Below, one piece after another: positions 31,269-42,800 of a DNA stretch of 64,000 nucleotides. Under the pieces are notes generated by a model. That model had not been told where the DNA came from. It made no database searches and saw nothing but the letters and a program-made list of their open reading frames with translations. Source of the DNA: Leuctra nigra (taxonomy: Eukaryota; Arthropoda; Insecta; Plecoptera; Leuctridae). The stretch spans positions 13,379,246 to 13,443,245 of the forward strand of contig OW203773.1 in the NCBI GenBank assembly GCA_934045905.1, read 5' to 3'. The position numbers and the translations under genes are program-made. Within the stretch, counting starts at the first letter, position 1. Each line of letters starts with the position of its first letter.

Positions 31269-32225
31269 TCTAGTGGAGCGGTCGCTCCACCCAGCCAAGT
31301 CGTACTGTACACTCACAGTCACTCAACATACCGTAAATGCCTAATAAACTGAGGAGCAGACCAAACACTTTTACTGTAAGCAACAACATAGCATTTTCGG
31401 CCTACTGGATCTCAAAAATGGGAAATATCACATTGTTGCGAAATATTTTAATTTGGAGCTATGGCCCTAAAAAACCTAACCCTATGGCGCTACGGCCCTT
31501 GTAGAGCCCTGGCCTCCTCCACTACTCCTCTCCACACATTCCGATCCAGGGCCCGCCTCCTCCATCCTCGCACCCCAAGCCTATACGCAAATCCTCCTCC
31601 ACGTCGTCCAGCCACCTCTTGCGTGGTCGTCCCGGGAGTCTTCTTCCTTCCGGTTTCTGCCTGTAGGCCTTTTGGGCTCCCCTTTCCTCAGGCATACGCT
31701 CCATGTGGCCGGCCCAACGTAGTCTTCCCTTCCACGTTCCTATCCAAAAATCATGACCATTTTCTCGCTTGAGTCGTTCCCTTTGATCAGTCCGGCTTCT
31801 TTTTCGTAGTGATTGTTTCGTAACCGACCTTTTTTTCCGAAGTGGAGTGGTTAGCCCCGCGTCCAACCTGATAGGGGGTTGCCCCTTGCAGCTCCCAGGT
31901 AGCTGCCCATTTCTGTTAGGGTGGGACCCTTAGCCCTTGAGGATCCCTCCCCTACCCACAAGGCAGTGGGTTTCGCCGTTACGCCCCGACAGGGATGCCC
32001 CTTCCGCCAGCTTTGCCGTACCGAACCACACGTTCTCCGCCATCGCTACCGTTGAGGTCTTCGTTGGACTACCTTTCGTCTGGCTTCTCCCCTTCGACCT
32101 GTCCGGCTTGGGTGGCCCTACCAGAAGTTTATACTTCCGCCGGCATAGGAGCTATGGCCCACCCTACCAAATATTCCAAGTGAGCCAACAAAAGGTTATA
32201 CAATTTGCGAGCTAGAGGGCCTTGA
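31268..32225. repeat. GGAGCGGTCGCTCC repeat, copy 2, split by a retroposon
   Basis: The outer parts (31268-31467 and 32148-32225) match copy 1 at 28965. The middle is the insertion at 31468-32147. The copy is followed by a (TTC)n microsatellite. Confidence 0.7.
31468..32147 (-). mobile_element. 5'-truncated LINE-like insertion with 13-bp TSD
   Basis: GGAGCTATGGCCC is exact at 31455-31467 and 32148-32160. The - strand frame 31866-31522 encodes RLRWAGHMERM and GRPRKRWLDDVEEDLR, the C-terminal signature of LINE proteins. The 3' end, read in reverse, is T-rich (GGTTTTTTA). A long variable TSD and 5' truncation fit target-primed reverse transcription. Confidence 0.8.
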
Positions 32226-32253
32226 AAATCGTGAAATTACATCACTTTCATCA

Positions 32254-32366
32254 TCTTCTTCTTCTTCTTCTTCTTCTTCTTCTTCTTCTTCTTCTTCTTC
32301 TTCTTCTTCTTCTTCTTCTTCTTCTTCTTCTTCTTCTTCTTCTTCTTCTTCTTCTTCTTCTTCTTC
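32254..32366 (+). repeat. (TTC)n microsatellite
   Basis: The run is almost pure TTC for about 113 bp. The long leucine open frame across it is an artefact of the repeat. Confidence 0.95.
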
Positions 32367-32574
32367 AGATGATTCTGATATCAGGAAACACCGCTGTCAC
32401 CGTCACAGCCTAATCGATCTGAAATTTTTATCACATGTGCACTTTTGGCGTCTGAGGTGCCTTTTTATAAAACCAACCGGAAGCCGCCATTTTGAAACCG
32501 GAAGTGACGTTATATCTCGAAACCAGCTAAACCGATCGGAACGAAACTAGCGTCCAACGATTCGGACAGTCATA

Positions 32575-33404
32575 TACCGGGTGGCGCAAAAAAAATCCCC
32601 CTGATTGAGAGGTCACTATATCGAAACTATTATAGATAGGATTCTGAAATTTGTTCACATATTAGAAAACATACCAAAATTTAATATGTGCAAGTTTCAA
32701 AAACATTACTATTGTAGGAAAAAAGTTACAGCTGTTCAAATTTGGTTGTCAAAAAATTGATTAAACCGAGCTCAAATAGCGCGCGTCAAGAAAACTTCCT
32801 ATGGCCGGGACGCTGTTTCTTCAAAACTACGTACGATGTCAAGCTGAAAATTTCAAAATATATTCAAATAGATTAAGATCGATTGTGTAAAAATTGCAAG
32901 CAATTTGAATGAAAGGAACGAAAGTTATGGAATCTTGAAGTTGAGCTTGAAAACAGAATAGTGGGAAAAGAATCACATTTATAACGTGTGTAATAAAAGT
33001 TTAGAAATAATCTTCGTTTTCTGATTTTACGCTCAACTTCAAGATACCATAATTTTCGTTCCATTCATTCAAATTGACTGAAATTTTTACACAATCAATC
33101 TTAATATATTTTTAATATAATTTGAAATTTTCAGCTTGATATCGTAAGTAGTTTTGAAGAAACAGCGTCCCGGCCATTGGAAATTTTCTCGACGCGCGCT
33201 ATTTGAGCTCCGTTTAATGAATTTTTTGACAACCAAATTTGATCGTCTGTGACTTTTTTCCTACAATAGTAATGTTTTTGAAACTTGCACATATTAAATT
33301 TTGGTATGTTTTCTAATATGTGTACAAATTTCAGAATCCTATATATAATAGTTTCGATAAAGTGACCTCTCAATCAGGGGGATTTTTTTTTGCGCCACCC
33401 GGTA
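32575..33404. mobile_element. 830-bp palindromic element, TA-flanked
   Basis: The ends are TACCGGGTGGCGCAAA and TTTGCGCCACCCGGTA. The two halves are near reverse complements along the whole length (e.g. CAATCAGGGGGATT/AATCCCCCTGATTG and CATATTAGAAAACATACC with its complement). A TA target suggests a Tc1/mariner-like foldback MITE. It splits a unit of the CCGGAAGTGACGT repeat. Confidence 0.85.
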
Positions 33405-33484
33405 TATGAAACTTCAAAAGTCTATAAAGTAATGTACTGTTACCGAAACCGGAAATGACGTCATAAAAATGAAGAATCAGAATT

Positions 33485-34955
33485 TAAATCACCTCTTACT
33501 ACAATAACTACATAAAACTTGAAAATAACATCTAAGCATCTTAGAACCCTGGTAAAAATAAAACAAATCAGATTCAATCCAATTGGCACTGGAAAACATT
33601 CATTTTGATACTTCATTACTGACAGATATTAAAATTTTTAATAAGTTCATACGTTTTTAACTGATTGGGATGAAATTTTGTAAAATAAGAGACAATGTTG
33701 GTCTTAATGATCATGCAAAATATGAGTTTTATCTGAATTATCGAAGACCGTTTTCATTTTTCAGCCTATCAGGAGATATTTATTTAAATTTTAACCAATA
33801 ATTGGATTTCAAAAAAATTATGGTCTGCAAACAGAGATGGTTGGTTTTACATGTGTGCAAAATTTCAGCTCGATCAAAGAAAAACTCTGACCTGTATAGC
33901 CAAAATATGAATTTAATCAGATTTATCGAAGACCATTTTCATTTTTCAACCTATCAGGAGATGTTTATTTTAATATTTACCAATAAATATATTTAAAAAA
34001 AAAATTGGGCCTGCAAACAGAAAAGGTTGTCTCTACATGTGTGCAAAATTTCAGATCGATCAAAGAAAAACTCTGACCTGTACAGCCTCACCCAACAGAA
34101 AAAAAAACAGAGGTCCGTGCCAAATGAGCCGAAAGGAGACGCTCGCTACGCTCGCTCAACTAAAATAACGCGTTGGTGAGCGAGCACGGGGACGTGCAAA
34201 TTCTCGAACCGGAAATGCGTACACAAGCACAGAAAACATACATCCATATTGAATTGAAATATGATCACTCAATCAACACAACATATTATTATGCTTTTCA
34301 TTGAAACTTGAAAATAACATCTAAGCATCCTGGTAAATATAGCAAATCAGATTCAATTCAAGTGGCACTGGAAAACATTGCTTTCGATACTTCATTACTG
34401 ACAGATATTAAAAATGTTAATAAGTTCATACGTTCTTAACTGATTGGGATGAAATTTTGTAAAATAAGAGACAATGTTGGTCTTAATGATCATGCAAAAT
34501 ATGAGTTAGATCTGAATTATCGAAGACCGTTTTAATTTTTCAGCCTATCAGGAGATATTTATTTAAATTTTAACCAATGAATGGATTTCAAAAAAATTAT
34601 GGTCTGCAAACAGAGAAGGTTGGTTTTACATGTGTGCAAAATTTCAGCTTGATCAAAGAAAAACTCTGACCTGTATAGCCAAAATATGAATTTGATCAGA
34701 TTTATCGAAGACCATTTTCAATTTTCAACCTATCAGGAGATGTTTATTTCAATTTTAACCAATGAATGGATTTAAAAAAAATTTGGGGCCTGCAAACAGA
34801 AAAGGTTGTCTTTACATGTGTGCAAAATTTCAGATCGATCGAAGAAAAACTCTGACCTGTACAGCCTCACCCAACAGAAAAAAAAATAAAAATAAAAACA
34901 GAGGTCCGTGCCAAATGAGCCGAAAGGAGACGCTCGCTTCGCTCGCTCAACAATA
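33485..34955. repeat. Two direct copies of a ~0.7-kb repeat, offset 779 bp
   Basis: The word CTTCATTACTGACAG occurs at 33611 and 34390, and the copies run in parallel through GATGAAATTTTGTAAAATAA and ACATGTGTGCAAAATTTCAG to CGCTCGCTACGCTCGCTCAA (about 34142) and a near match at 34930. The tail resembles that of the 54020-54472 repeat, so the families are related. Confidence 0.75.
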
Positions 34956-34959
34956 GCGA

Positions 34960-35980
34960 AAATATCAAATGACGAATGAATGAAATGAAATGAATAAAAA
35001 TAATGACGATAATAGCAAAATATGGAGCAAAATTCTTAATTGAGATAATTTACATTAACTCTTTTTTATGCAGTTTCTACAGTTATTATTCGCATTAAAA
35101 AGCTTGAAAGTCCCATCTAAATGAATGTTAATTTTTGTACTCCGTAAATAACCAAATTTTGGAGCAGTTATAATTTACTGCAAAAAAAAATTGGTTCAGA
35201 GAAGAAATAATTAAAAATGATGTGACATATTATCATCGTAATGATTGCATTTTACCTGCCAGCATTTAGATACATTGTTATATTTGCAGCGTCTTGCTCA
35301 CACAACAGAATACAAGAGCCACACCGCTCTATACTCCTCTTACGCGTTATAATCACACTTTCTGACCTGAAGTCAAAAAACTTTGAAATATACGTTTTTA
35401 TCATTATTTTTTTATATTCAGGATTACAAAATGCCCAAATGTTAAATAATCGTGTTTAACATAATTAACTCAAAATCATGAATGACATTGAGCTATTTAA
35501 ATAAAAATAAAAAATTGTTCACCCATGAAACCTATCTGAGTTAACTCAGATTGGTTTCATGGATAAACATTTTTTTTTCACATATCTAGTTCTTACTTAT
35601 GAAATCAAATGATATGAACCGGAAACAACTATCTGGCGCCAGTGACTAATAAATAATGAACTATATCATGAATATTGATTAATTTAACATGTCTTAAACA
35701 TTCAAATATCATGAATTCCAGTGTGTACTTTGTTTAATTGATAACACAACACCAATCAAAGAATATTTAAAACAAATCTCTACCATAGCATTTTCTTTGT
35801 AATATATCTTGTTGATTTCTATCTGTGAAGAGTTTCATTCTTTAGAAGGGACACAACTATATCGTCTCACTTGACTATTTATTTAAAAAAAAACTTCTAC
35901 ATGAAAGCGTTAAACGCAAGCGAATTAAAATAGATCAAAACAATTATTTGCAAAATACAAAATTAAATTAAATTACGTAT
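34960..35980. other. Non-coding AT-rich spacer
   Basis: I see nothing gene-like. A hairpin lies at about 35526-35568 (ATGAAACC...GGTTTCAT around GAGTTAACTC). Confidence 0.4.
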
Positions 35981-36139
35981 TATTGTTTATTGTTTATTTG
36001 TTTATAGTTTATTGTTTATTCGTCATTGCATCACAAAGTGATATAAGACATGTCAAATAATTAATATAATACAGCAATATCTAGGCATAGTCAAGTAGTA
36101 CAAAATCAATTGGATACTTATACAAAAAATGAACATAAA

Positions 36140-36592
36140 TTAGAGTGAAGGACAAAATTCCTTCACTGTATAAAAACATTTGCCTATTAGATAATGCTTT
36201 AGTCTATATCTAAAATCACTGGCATCCTTTATATTTTTGAATTCGTCTGGTAAAGCATTAAATAATTTGGCACCTGCGTAAACTGGATCTTTTGTAAAAG
36301 CACTTAATCTGTGCCGAACAGTTGTAAAATCATCTCGATTACGAGTGGTATATGTATGCTTTGCCGTAGATTTGCCGTAGATTAGATCAGTAGTTCCAGT
36401 CACATATAAAATAGTATAAAAAATGTAAAGGCTGTCCAGAGTTATAATTCTAAACTTTACAAAGAATGGTACACACGAATCCTTAATATAAACATCAGCA
36501 CAGGAGTCAAAACTAGCATTAGCTAAGTACCTGATCGCCCTCTTTTGAAGTATGAATAACTGCTTTACGTGGCAGGAATTACGCCACAGCAC
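36140..36592 (-). pseudogene. LINE protein C-terminal region
   Basis: Frame-shifted continuation of the RT: IQYG.VLWRNS-type motif, LQKRAIRYLANA, a TRNRDDF element and a LFNALPDEFKNI element, then the terminal CFYTVKEF. These are the usual closing motifs of CR1/Jockey-group ORF2. The coding sequence ends at 36140. Confidence 0.85.
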
Positions 36593-36608
36593 AATACCGT
36601 ATTGAATT

Positions 36609-37262
36609 CTAGACTGAATGTAGGAAAAAATAAACTAGCTTAGCAGTATTAAAATCAACACACTCCATTATTCTTTTGAGTAAACAACACCCAGAAGCTA
36701 CTGTTTTACAAACTTCATTTATGTGACTACCCCAATCAAGGTTCTTGTCAAAGACAACACCTAAAAATTTAGTCTCATCAACCTCTAACAACTGTTCCCC
36801 GTCTAAATTAATATCATCAAAGCACCTGCTTTGCTTTGTACAAAATCGCATGAAAACCGACTTACCATAATTTATAAAAAGATCATTTCGAATACAATAT
36901 TCTGACATCTGTTGAATCCCTACATTACACAACACACTTATATCAGTATTAGCATTACGATTGGAACTAATAAAATGCGTTGTGTCGTCGGCAAATAGTT
37001 TCGAATTCCCAATATTAACAAAGTTAGAGATATCAGTTGTAAATAAGATGAAAATTAAAGGCCCAATAGTTGAACCTTGGGGTACACCAACGTTAGTTAT
37101 AGTTTCCTCTGAATATGCTGTACAAGTTTTACTTTGAACACACACTACCTGCTTACGATTTAATAAATAACTCCTAATCCAATCGTTTGCTACGCCATTA
37201 ATTCCCAAAAGCTTCAATTTACTGAAATACACTGAAAAACACTCAAAGACGTAGAAAAACAT
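36609..37262 (-). pseudogene. LINE reverse transcriptase, palm and thumb part
   Basis: The frame includes GVPQGSTIGPLIFILF, LFADDTTHFIS (catalytic FADD) and FLGVVFDKNLDWGSHI, the standard order of LINE RT motifs 4-7. It ends at a stop just before the continuation in another frame, so a frameshift is present. The fingers and endonuclease are missing. Confidence 0.85.
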
Positions 37263-37329
37263 TTAAATACGTGAGATTTGATACGTGAGACCGGAAAATC
37301 ACGTCAGATACCGTATAGATTTAACTGAC

Positions 37330-37560
37330 AGCTGAAGATTAAGATGATGATGAGAACAGGTAAGGGGCGGTGCGAAGGATACGGTCGTGGCCTATTAGTA
37401 GGGAACCTTCCCAAACATTTGCCTATAGGCTAAAGGCAGCCACGAATACCATCATGAGTCATGAAGGATGGCAGCAGGAATCTAATCTGGACCCTCCGGA
37501 GACCTCTGGGACAACTTGCTGCACTGATTGCACTAAAAGTTTCTACTGATAGATTCAACT
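37330..37560 (-). repeat. tRNA-derived SINE copy (reverse)
   Basis: In reverse it follows the same order as the SINE at 52100-52400: CTGGACC/GGTCCAG words, CATGATGGTATTC, AAATGTTTGGG and CTACTAATAGGCCACGACCG. It is more diverged than that copy. Confidence 0.5.
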
Positions 37561-37564
37561 GGAT

Positions 37565-39060
37565 GTATCAAGTGTGGTTCTATGACAGCCCACGTGTATG
37601 TATTACAATATGATAAATACGCAATGTTATATTCTTATTATTATTATAAATTTAGATATGATTATGATTTTTGCAAAATGTATTTTTCAATTAATATTTT
37701 GAACAAATAAGTTACCTTCAAGGTACTTTGTGGTTTGTAATAGGTACACGTCATATTATTTCAAATCTCATGTAAAATGTTTGATGCTCATAGCACATAT
37801 TTTTGGACATATTTAGTTAGCTATCTTTGCGGGCTTATAGCTCAGAAACATTTTGCCAACAAAAAATTCGATCGTACATTTTACAGGAACACGAACCCTT
37901 GAACGACCTTAATTCTGTGTTCGTTTTCATAAGTGTAAAGCTAACAGGCTAGTGCCTATGGAATCTGCGATGCGCAGTTTGTAATTTCTGAAAAAAAAAT
38001 TCAATGTCTTACAAAATTATGTTTTAAATTAAAAAATAATTGTATCAACTCATTATCTACTCGTGTGTTTATTGTGTTAACTTATTGATCCTATTGACAT
38101 TTGATGTAAGTATACTGTCTATACCATTGCATATTTCATTGTTTTACTCTATGGTTTTACAGACTGTTTACTCCACAGAATGTCAAATTAACGAATGCTT
38201 AATCGATTGGTAAGTTTATTAAGATAGCTGTAACATTGGATGAAAGTTACAAATGAGTATTCATGGGGATGGAATAAACCAAAATCTCAACGTGTATCGC
38301 TATAATTTTATAACATTCACGCATTGTTCAAGTACCCAAGATTTTTCAATATTTTGGGCGTGAAATAATATCGACGTATTCATCATTAGACCCACGAAAC
38401 TTAGTGGAAGAAGGCTCTGGGTCCAAATCAGTGGCGGACCCAAGGGGGAGGCGATCGCCCGATCCTAAAAAAATATTTCCTCCATTCACCGTACAAAATT
38501 AAGTTTCGGGTCACAGAATCACTTATAAATTGGTTAAATTTCAAAAAACGCCCTGCTGGGCTGCAACTGGGGGGTGACGAGAACTACCCCCCCCCCACGT
38601 TTGTTTTTGAAGCGACTCGCAATCACTGAGTGTACAGCCGCCTCGTTATGTTCTGATAAATAAAATCCAGTGATAATACCAGTCTTGCAAATCATCTCTC
38701 TGTATACAAATATCTGTATTTTAGGCAACGTATTCTACGTCTCTGTACGACTGGTAGTCGTGGTAAAATATTAAACGAAAAAAACGAAAGTTTTATCGTA
38801 ACATAATATAGATGTGACTATATACACCAACTTAATATTTTACAAATTAACCACTAAAATGAGCAAACTTATCTATTTAAAGTCAAATTTGCCCCCTCTG
38901 TGTCTGGATCCGCCTTTGGTCCTCCGTCACCCAGAGTTCACTCTCTGTCAAACTCAGAGAGGATTTCTTAAAATCTCGTCCCGTTTGTATTGTGTGTGGA
39001 AGAGGAGGGGGGGGGGGGGGGGGACTAGTGGTGTAGTCCTAATATTTTGTGTGTGTTTAC
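37565..39060. other. Non-coding spacer with repeat fragments
   Basis: No exon is recognised. G/C tracts occur at 38589 and 39007, and a fragment at 38430-38600 resembles the GGCGCG-family repeats (CGCCCTGCTGGGC). Confidence 0.4.
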
Positions 39061-39062
39061 GC

Positions 39063-39440
39063 TACCATGGGCATCCACAGGATTTTTGCCAGGGGGGGGG
39101 GGCAAGTTAAGGTAAACAATTTTCCTCGGAATAACCATGGCTCCGCAGGGCGATTTTTCGTTTTTGGACACTGTGGCATAAATTGAAAGACGTCATGAGG
39201 CGTATTTTGTTAAAATATTCAATATACTTTATATTTTGACACTTTGGGATGGTGGAGGGCATAGCACCACCATGCCCCGCAGGGCGTTTTTTGTTTTTTT
39301 ACACTGTTTAATCAATTTTGAGACGTTACGAGACGTATTTTGTTAAAATATTCAATTTATTGTATAATTTGACACTTTGGGGTGGCGGAGGTCATGGCAC
39401 CCACGCAGGACTTTTTTTGTTTTTTTGACACTTTGAAATT
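39063..39440. repeat. Short tandem repeat, three diverged units of about 125 bp
   Basis: CCGCAGGGCG, then TTTTGTTTTTT/ACACT, then TATTTTGTTAAAATATTCAA recur three times (about 39142, 39273 and 39400). One diverged unit also occurs at 21000-21100. Confidence 0.65.
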
Positions 39441-39807
39441 AACTTTTTTGAATTTTTTTGCTTACGAAATGAAACTAGGCGTAAAACACCACACAAATTT
39501 TAAATATTCATGACATCTTCACTCTTCATCAAAACTATTTTTTAGGTATACGGCGTATACCCTCGATTACACAATTTTTTTTTGGGGGGGGGGGACACAA
39601 ATGTTACTGATACCTAGGAAGATAACTACACTGCATACATTGTCCACTGACCACTGCCCACTAACTTGTGTTTTGTTTTTCAAGAGTTGCGCCAGGGTCA
39701 TCCAGTAGGCCGGGGTCTTGACCTCACGCATGCGTCCTTGCTCTTGCTCTAGCCTGTGATACACACAATGTTCCAAACACAGTGTCAGATGTTCAGAGCA
39801 CGTCGAG

Positions 39808-39892
39808 ATGTTCACTCATACATTACTGTGTGTCTTGGTGGCGGCCGCTTCTGCGCAGACGACATTGCCGGTTGCAAGTGACAGTCATACTG
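39808..39892 (+). CDS. Protease homologue 1, exon 1 (signal peptide)
   Basis: ATG at 39808 opens a hydrophobic leader with an ASA/Q-type cleavage site and ends ACT G/GTAGGT. The phase and length agree with the paralogous exon at 51048. Confidence 0.75.
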
Positions 39893-42800
39893 GTAGGTAC
39901 GGTCACCTCTAAGAGAAAGGTACACCCTTGGAGTTTGATTACCTGCATTACTGGTTTATCAGCATTGCCAGTAGGGAGATCCCTCAGGTGCGTGAACCTG
40001 GCACCCCCCACTCACGTTAGAGGGATGAGACTTTCCAAATATTTAGTGCGTAATTAGTGCGAATTAGTGCGACTACCCCTAAAAAGTTATTAAGCTAAAG
40101 GTGTGGGGGGTGCCAAGTTTAGGGTAACTCGCACTAATTCCAGAATTAGTCGCACTTTTATTTGATTTATTTTTATTTGATGTAATACGAGTATAGTTCT
40201 ACATTCTGGTATAGTTTTTCAAATTAAAAATTTCAATTAGTAAGAATGATCTAAAAAAATCAATCAGTGTCAGTTAATTATACATTGATCGCGATGCTCT
40301 TATCAATTTCTAACTATACTGAAATAAAAAAATAATAATTAAGGACGGTCATATATTTTTTTCCCCCAAACAGGCGGTTTGGAGCGGTTTTAGATCGAAA
40401 TACAAAATATAAATTACCATGTCAAACGGTTATGAATATCCACCAATCACAGGATATCATTCAAAATCTTTCTACACGTTACAGCTCTGACATTAGTGTG
40501 TGAGTCAAATGTCAGATTAATTTGTTGAACTTACCCCAGCAAAAGGATTCACATTTTATGTGCTTCTTTCAGACTGTGGAAGCCGATACATCAGGGAGTT
40601 GACTGTAGACGGAGAAACTGTCAAGTCAGATCAGCCCTGGTTCATCGTCATCTCCTACAAATGGGAACCTACTAGAACAGATTACGAAACTACAGGAACT
40701 CTGATATCAACAAAGCATGTTGTCACCGGTAAGTAAGTTTATGTACTCCCTGGAGAAACTACAATATTTGAATATTAGAGCGGTTTAAGTGCGTCTTTTT
40801 AAGTTTAATACTCAACAGAACCGAGGCTCCACAAGTAAGAATGTAATAGAGAAGGGAGGAGAGGAACCTCGGTACCGGCATGGAGCCTACTCCTATGAAA
40901 GATACCAAGGGGGTCAACGGCTTAACGTCCCTTCCGAAGGACGGTGTAACATTCACAGCACGGGCCTCCACAACCCGCGCCGTCGAGAGACTGATAAGTG
41001 ATAACAGGTGGAGGGAGGTCGTCACACTAACCGCCAAACACCCCAGTCTCTCTGGCCCAACGGCAGCAACTGGCCGGAAAGAGTCGAATGGTCACCCATC
41101 CAACCGCTGACCGCGCTCAATGATGCTTAACCGTGGTGATCTAACGAGAACCGAGGCATCCAAAACATAAGCCGCTGGGTAATTGTACCTAAGTATATAA
41201 CCCATGTTTGGTCATTTCTGACAGACAAATAATGTATGAAGCTACTCACTATATTTCTAGGAAAACATATAGGTATTGGGAAGAAATACTTAAGACGGCT
41301 GGGTAGGGAGTTTGACCTTGAAGAGTTCTTTAATCGATTTTTATCAATATCTTTTACCAATGTAATTGTTAACAAAATAAGGCTTTGTACGCGTCTTTAG
41401 AACTGTTCAATGAAAATTATTTCATAGCTTGGAATGGTTTATTAGATTTACTTTGTCCTACAGATGTTTAGTGCCCGAAAATTAGTAAAATTATGGTACT
41501 AAACATATGTTGGACAAAATAAAACTAATAGCTTATTCCAAGCTATGAAATTATTTTCATTGAACAGTTCTGAAGACGCGTACAAAGCTTTATTTTGTTA
41601 ACAATTACATTGGTAAACGATATTGATAAAAATCGATTGAAAAACTCTTCTAGGCCACGCTCACTACTCAGCCCTCTTAATGCATTTCCAATCAGCTCTC
41701 AGCTGTAAAACCCAATTTTCACGAATCAATTTCTTGTTCAACTTCTGTGTCACACATCTCGATAGCAATTAGAATATAAAGTTATTGACCTCGAGTGACA
41801 ATATAGTTTGTGTTACAGACGCATGGGGCGTGACGTACGACAAGAACACCGCGTACCCTGCCTCGCGCATGCGCCTCTCTGCCGGCAGCCATCTGCGCTA
41901 TCACAGTCCCGAGCCGAGCAGTCAGTCGCGAGGAGTGACGTCATTGCATGTCCACGAGCAGTTGGACAGGACGAGACTTGTCAACAACATCGCGCTGGTT
42001 GTGGCCGACCAACCGTTTGTGATGAGTTGGGACGTGAACATCGCATGTGTGGACTGGAGCGGCGTGCTGGAGGCGTTACAACCATACCAGCACGTACTTG
42101 TAAGTACCATACGCACTTTGGGTGGTTTGGGTGTGTTGGATACCTCGGTTTTCGTCCGATCACCGAGGTTAAGCAACATTGAGCGCGGTCAGCTGTAGGA
42201 TGGGTGACCATTCAACTCAGTCCTGCCAGTTGCTGCCGTTGGGCCAGAGAGACTGGGGTGTTTGGGGGTTAGTGTGACGACCTCCCTCCACCTGTTATCA
42301 GTCTCTCGACGGCGCGGGTTGTGGAGACTCGTGCTGTGAATGTCACACCGTCCTTCGGATGGGACGTTAAGCCGTTGGTCCCCTTGGTATCCTACATCAG
42401 GAGTAGGCTACATGTAGGTACGGGGTTTCCTCTCCTCCCTTATCTACTTATGGAACTTCGATTCCGTTGAAATCGAAAATAATAATAATAATATTGACGT
42501 TAATTACTTCGCAGTCGTGACTCGAAGCAACCCGCATTTCATAGAGGGCAGTTGTGGTGCCTAACCTCCTGCAAAGAGGTCAATCTGATGATTTCTAATG
42601 CAGGAGAGTAGTCCAAACAACTGCAGAACTGTAGTTACGGTTCCAGTGCTGAGCATTTTTCAAGGAAAACAAACTCTATATGGGTGGACAAATTCGATCT
42701 AGAGAAAATTAAAGCTGGGAAACTTAAAAAAATAACTCTATGGTTAGGCAGTATTAAAACTGTTGAAATTTAAAAGTGCGAACCCGGGCGGATTCATATC

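Larger units (their letters stand above)
35975..37262 (-). mobile_element. 5'-truncated CR1/Jockey-group LINE
   Basis: The 3' tail at the left is built of TTTATTG words (35985-36020). Two frames in succession cover the back half of a reverse transcriptase. The truncation point is near 37262. Confidence 0.85.

Noticed and set aside
32222..32413. Long poly-leucine open frame
   Set aside because: It is the translation of the (TTC)n microsatellite read in another phase.
41785..42211. Reverse-strand frames over protease homologue 1 exon 3
   Set aside because: Antisense shadows; the + strand frame has matching paralogue, splice sites and protein motifs.
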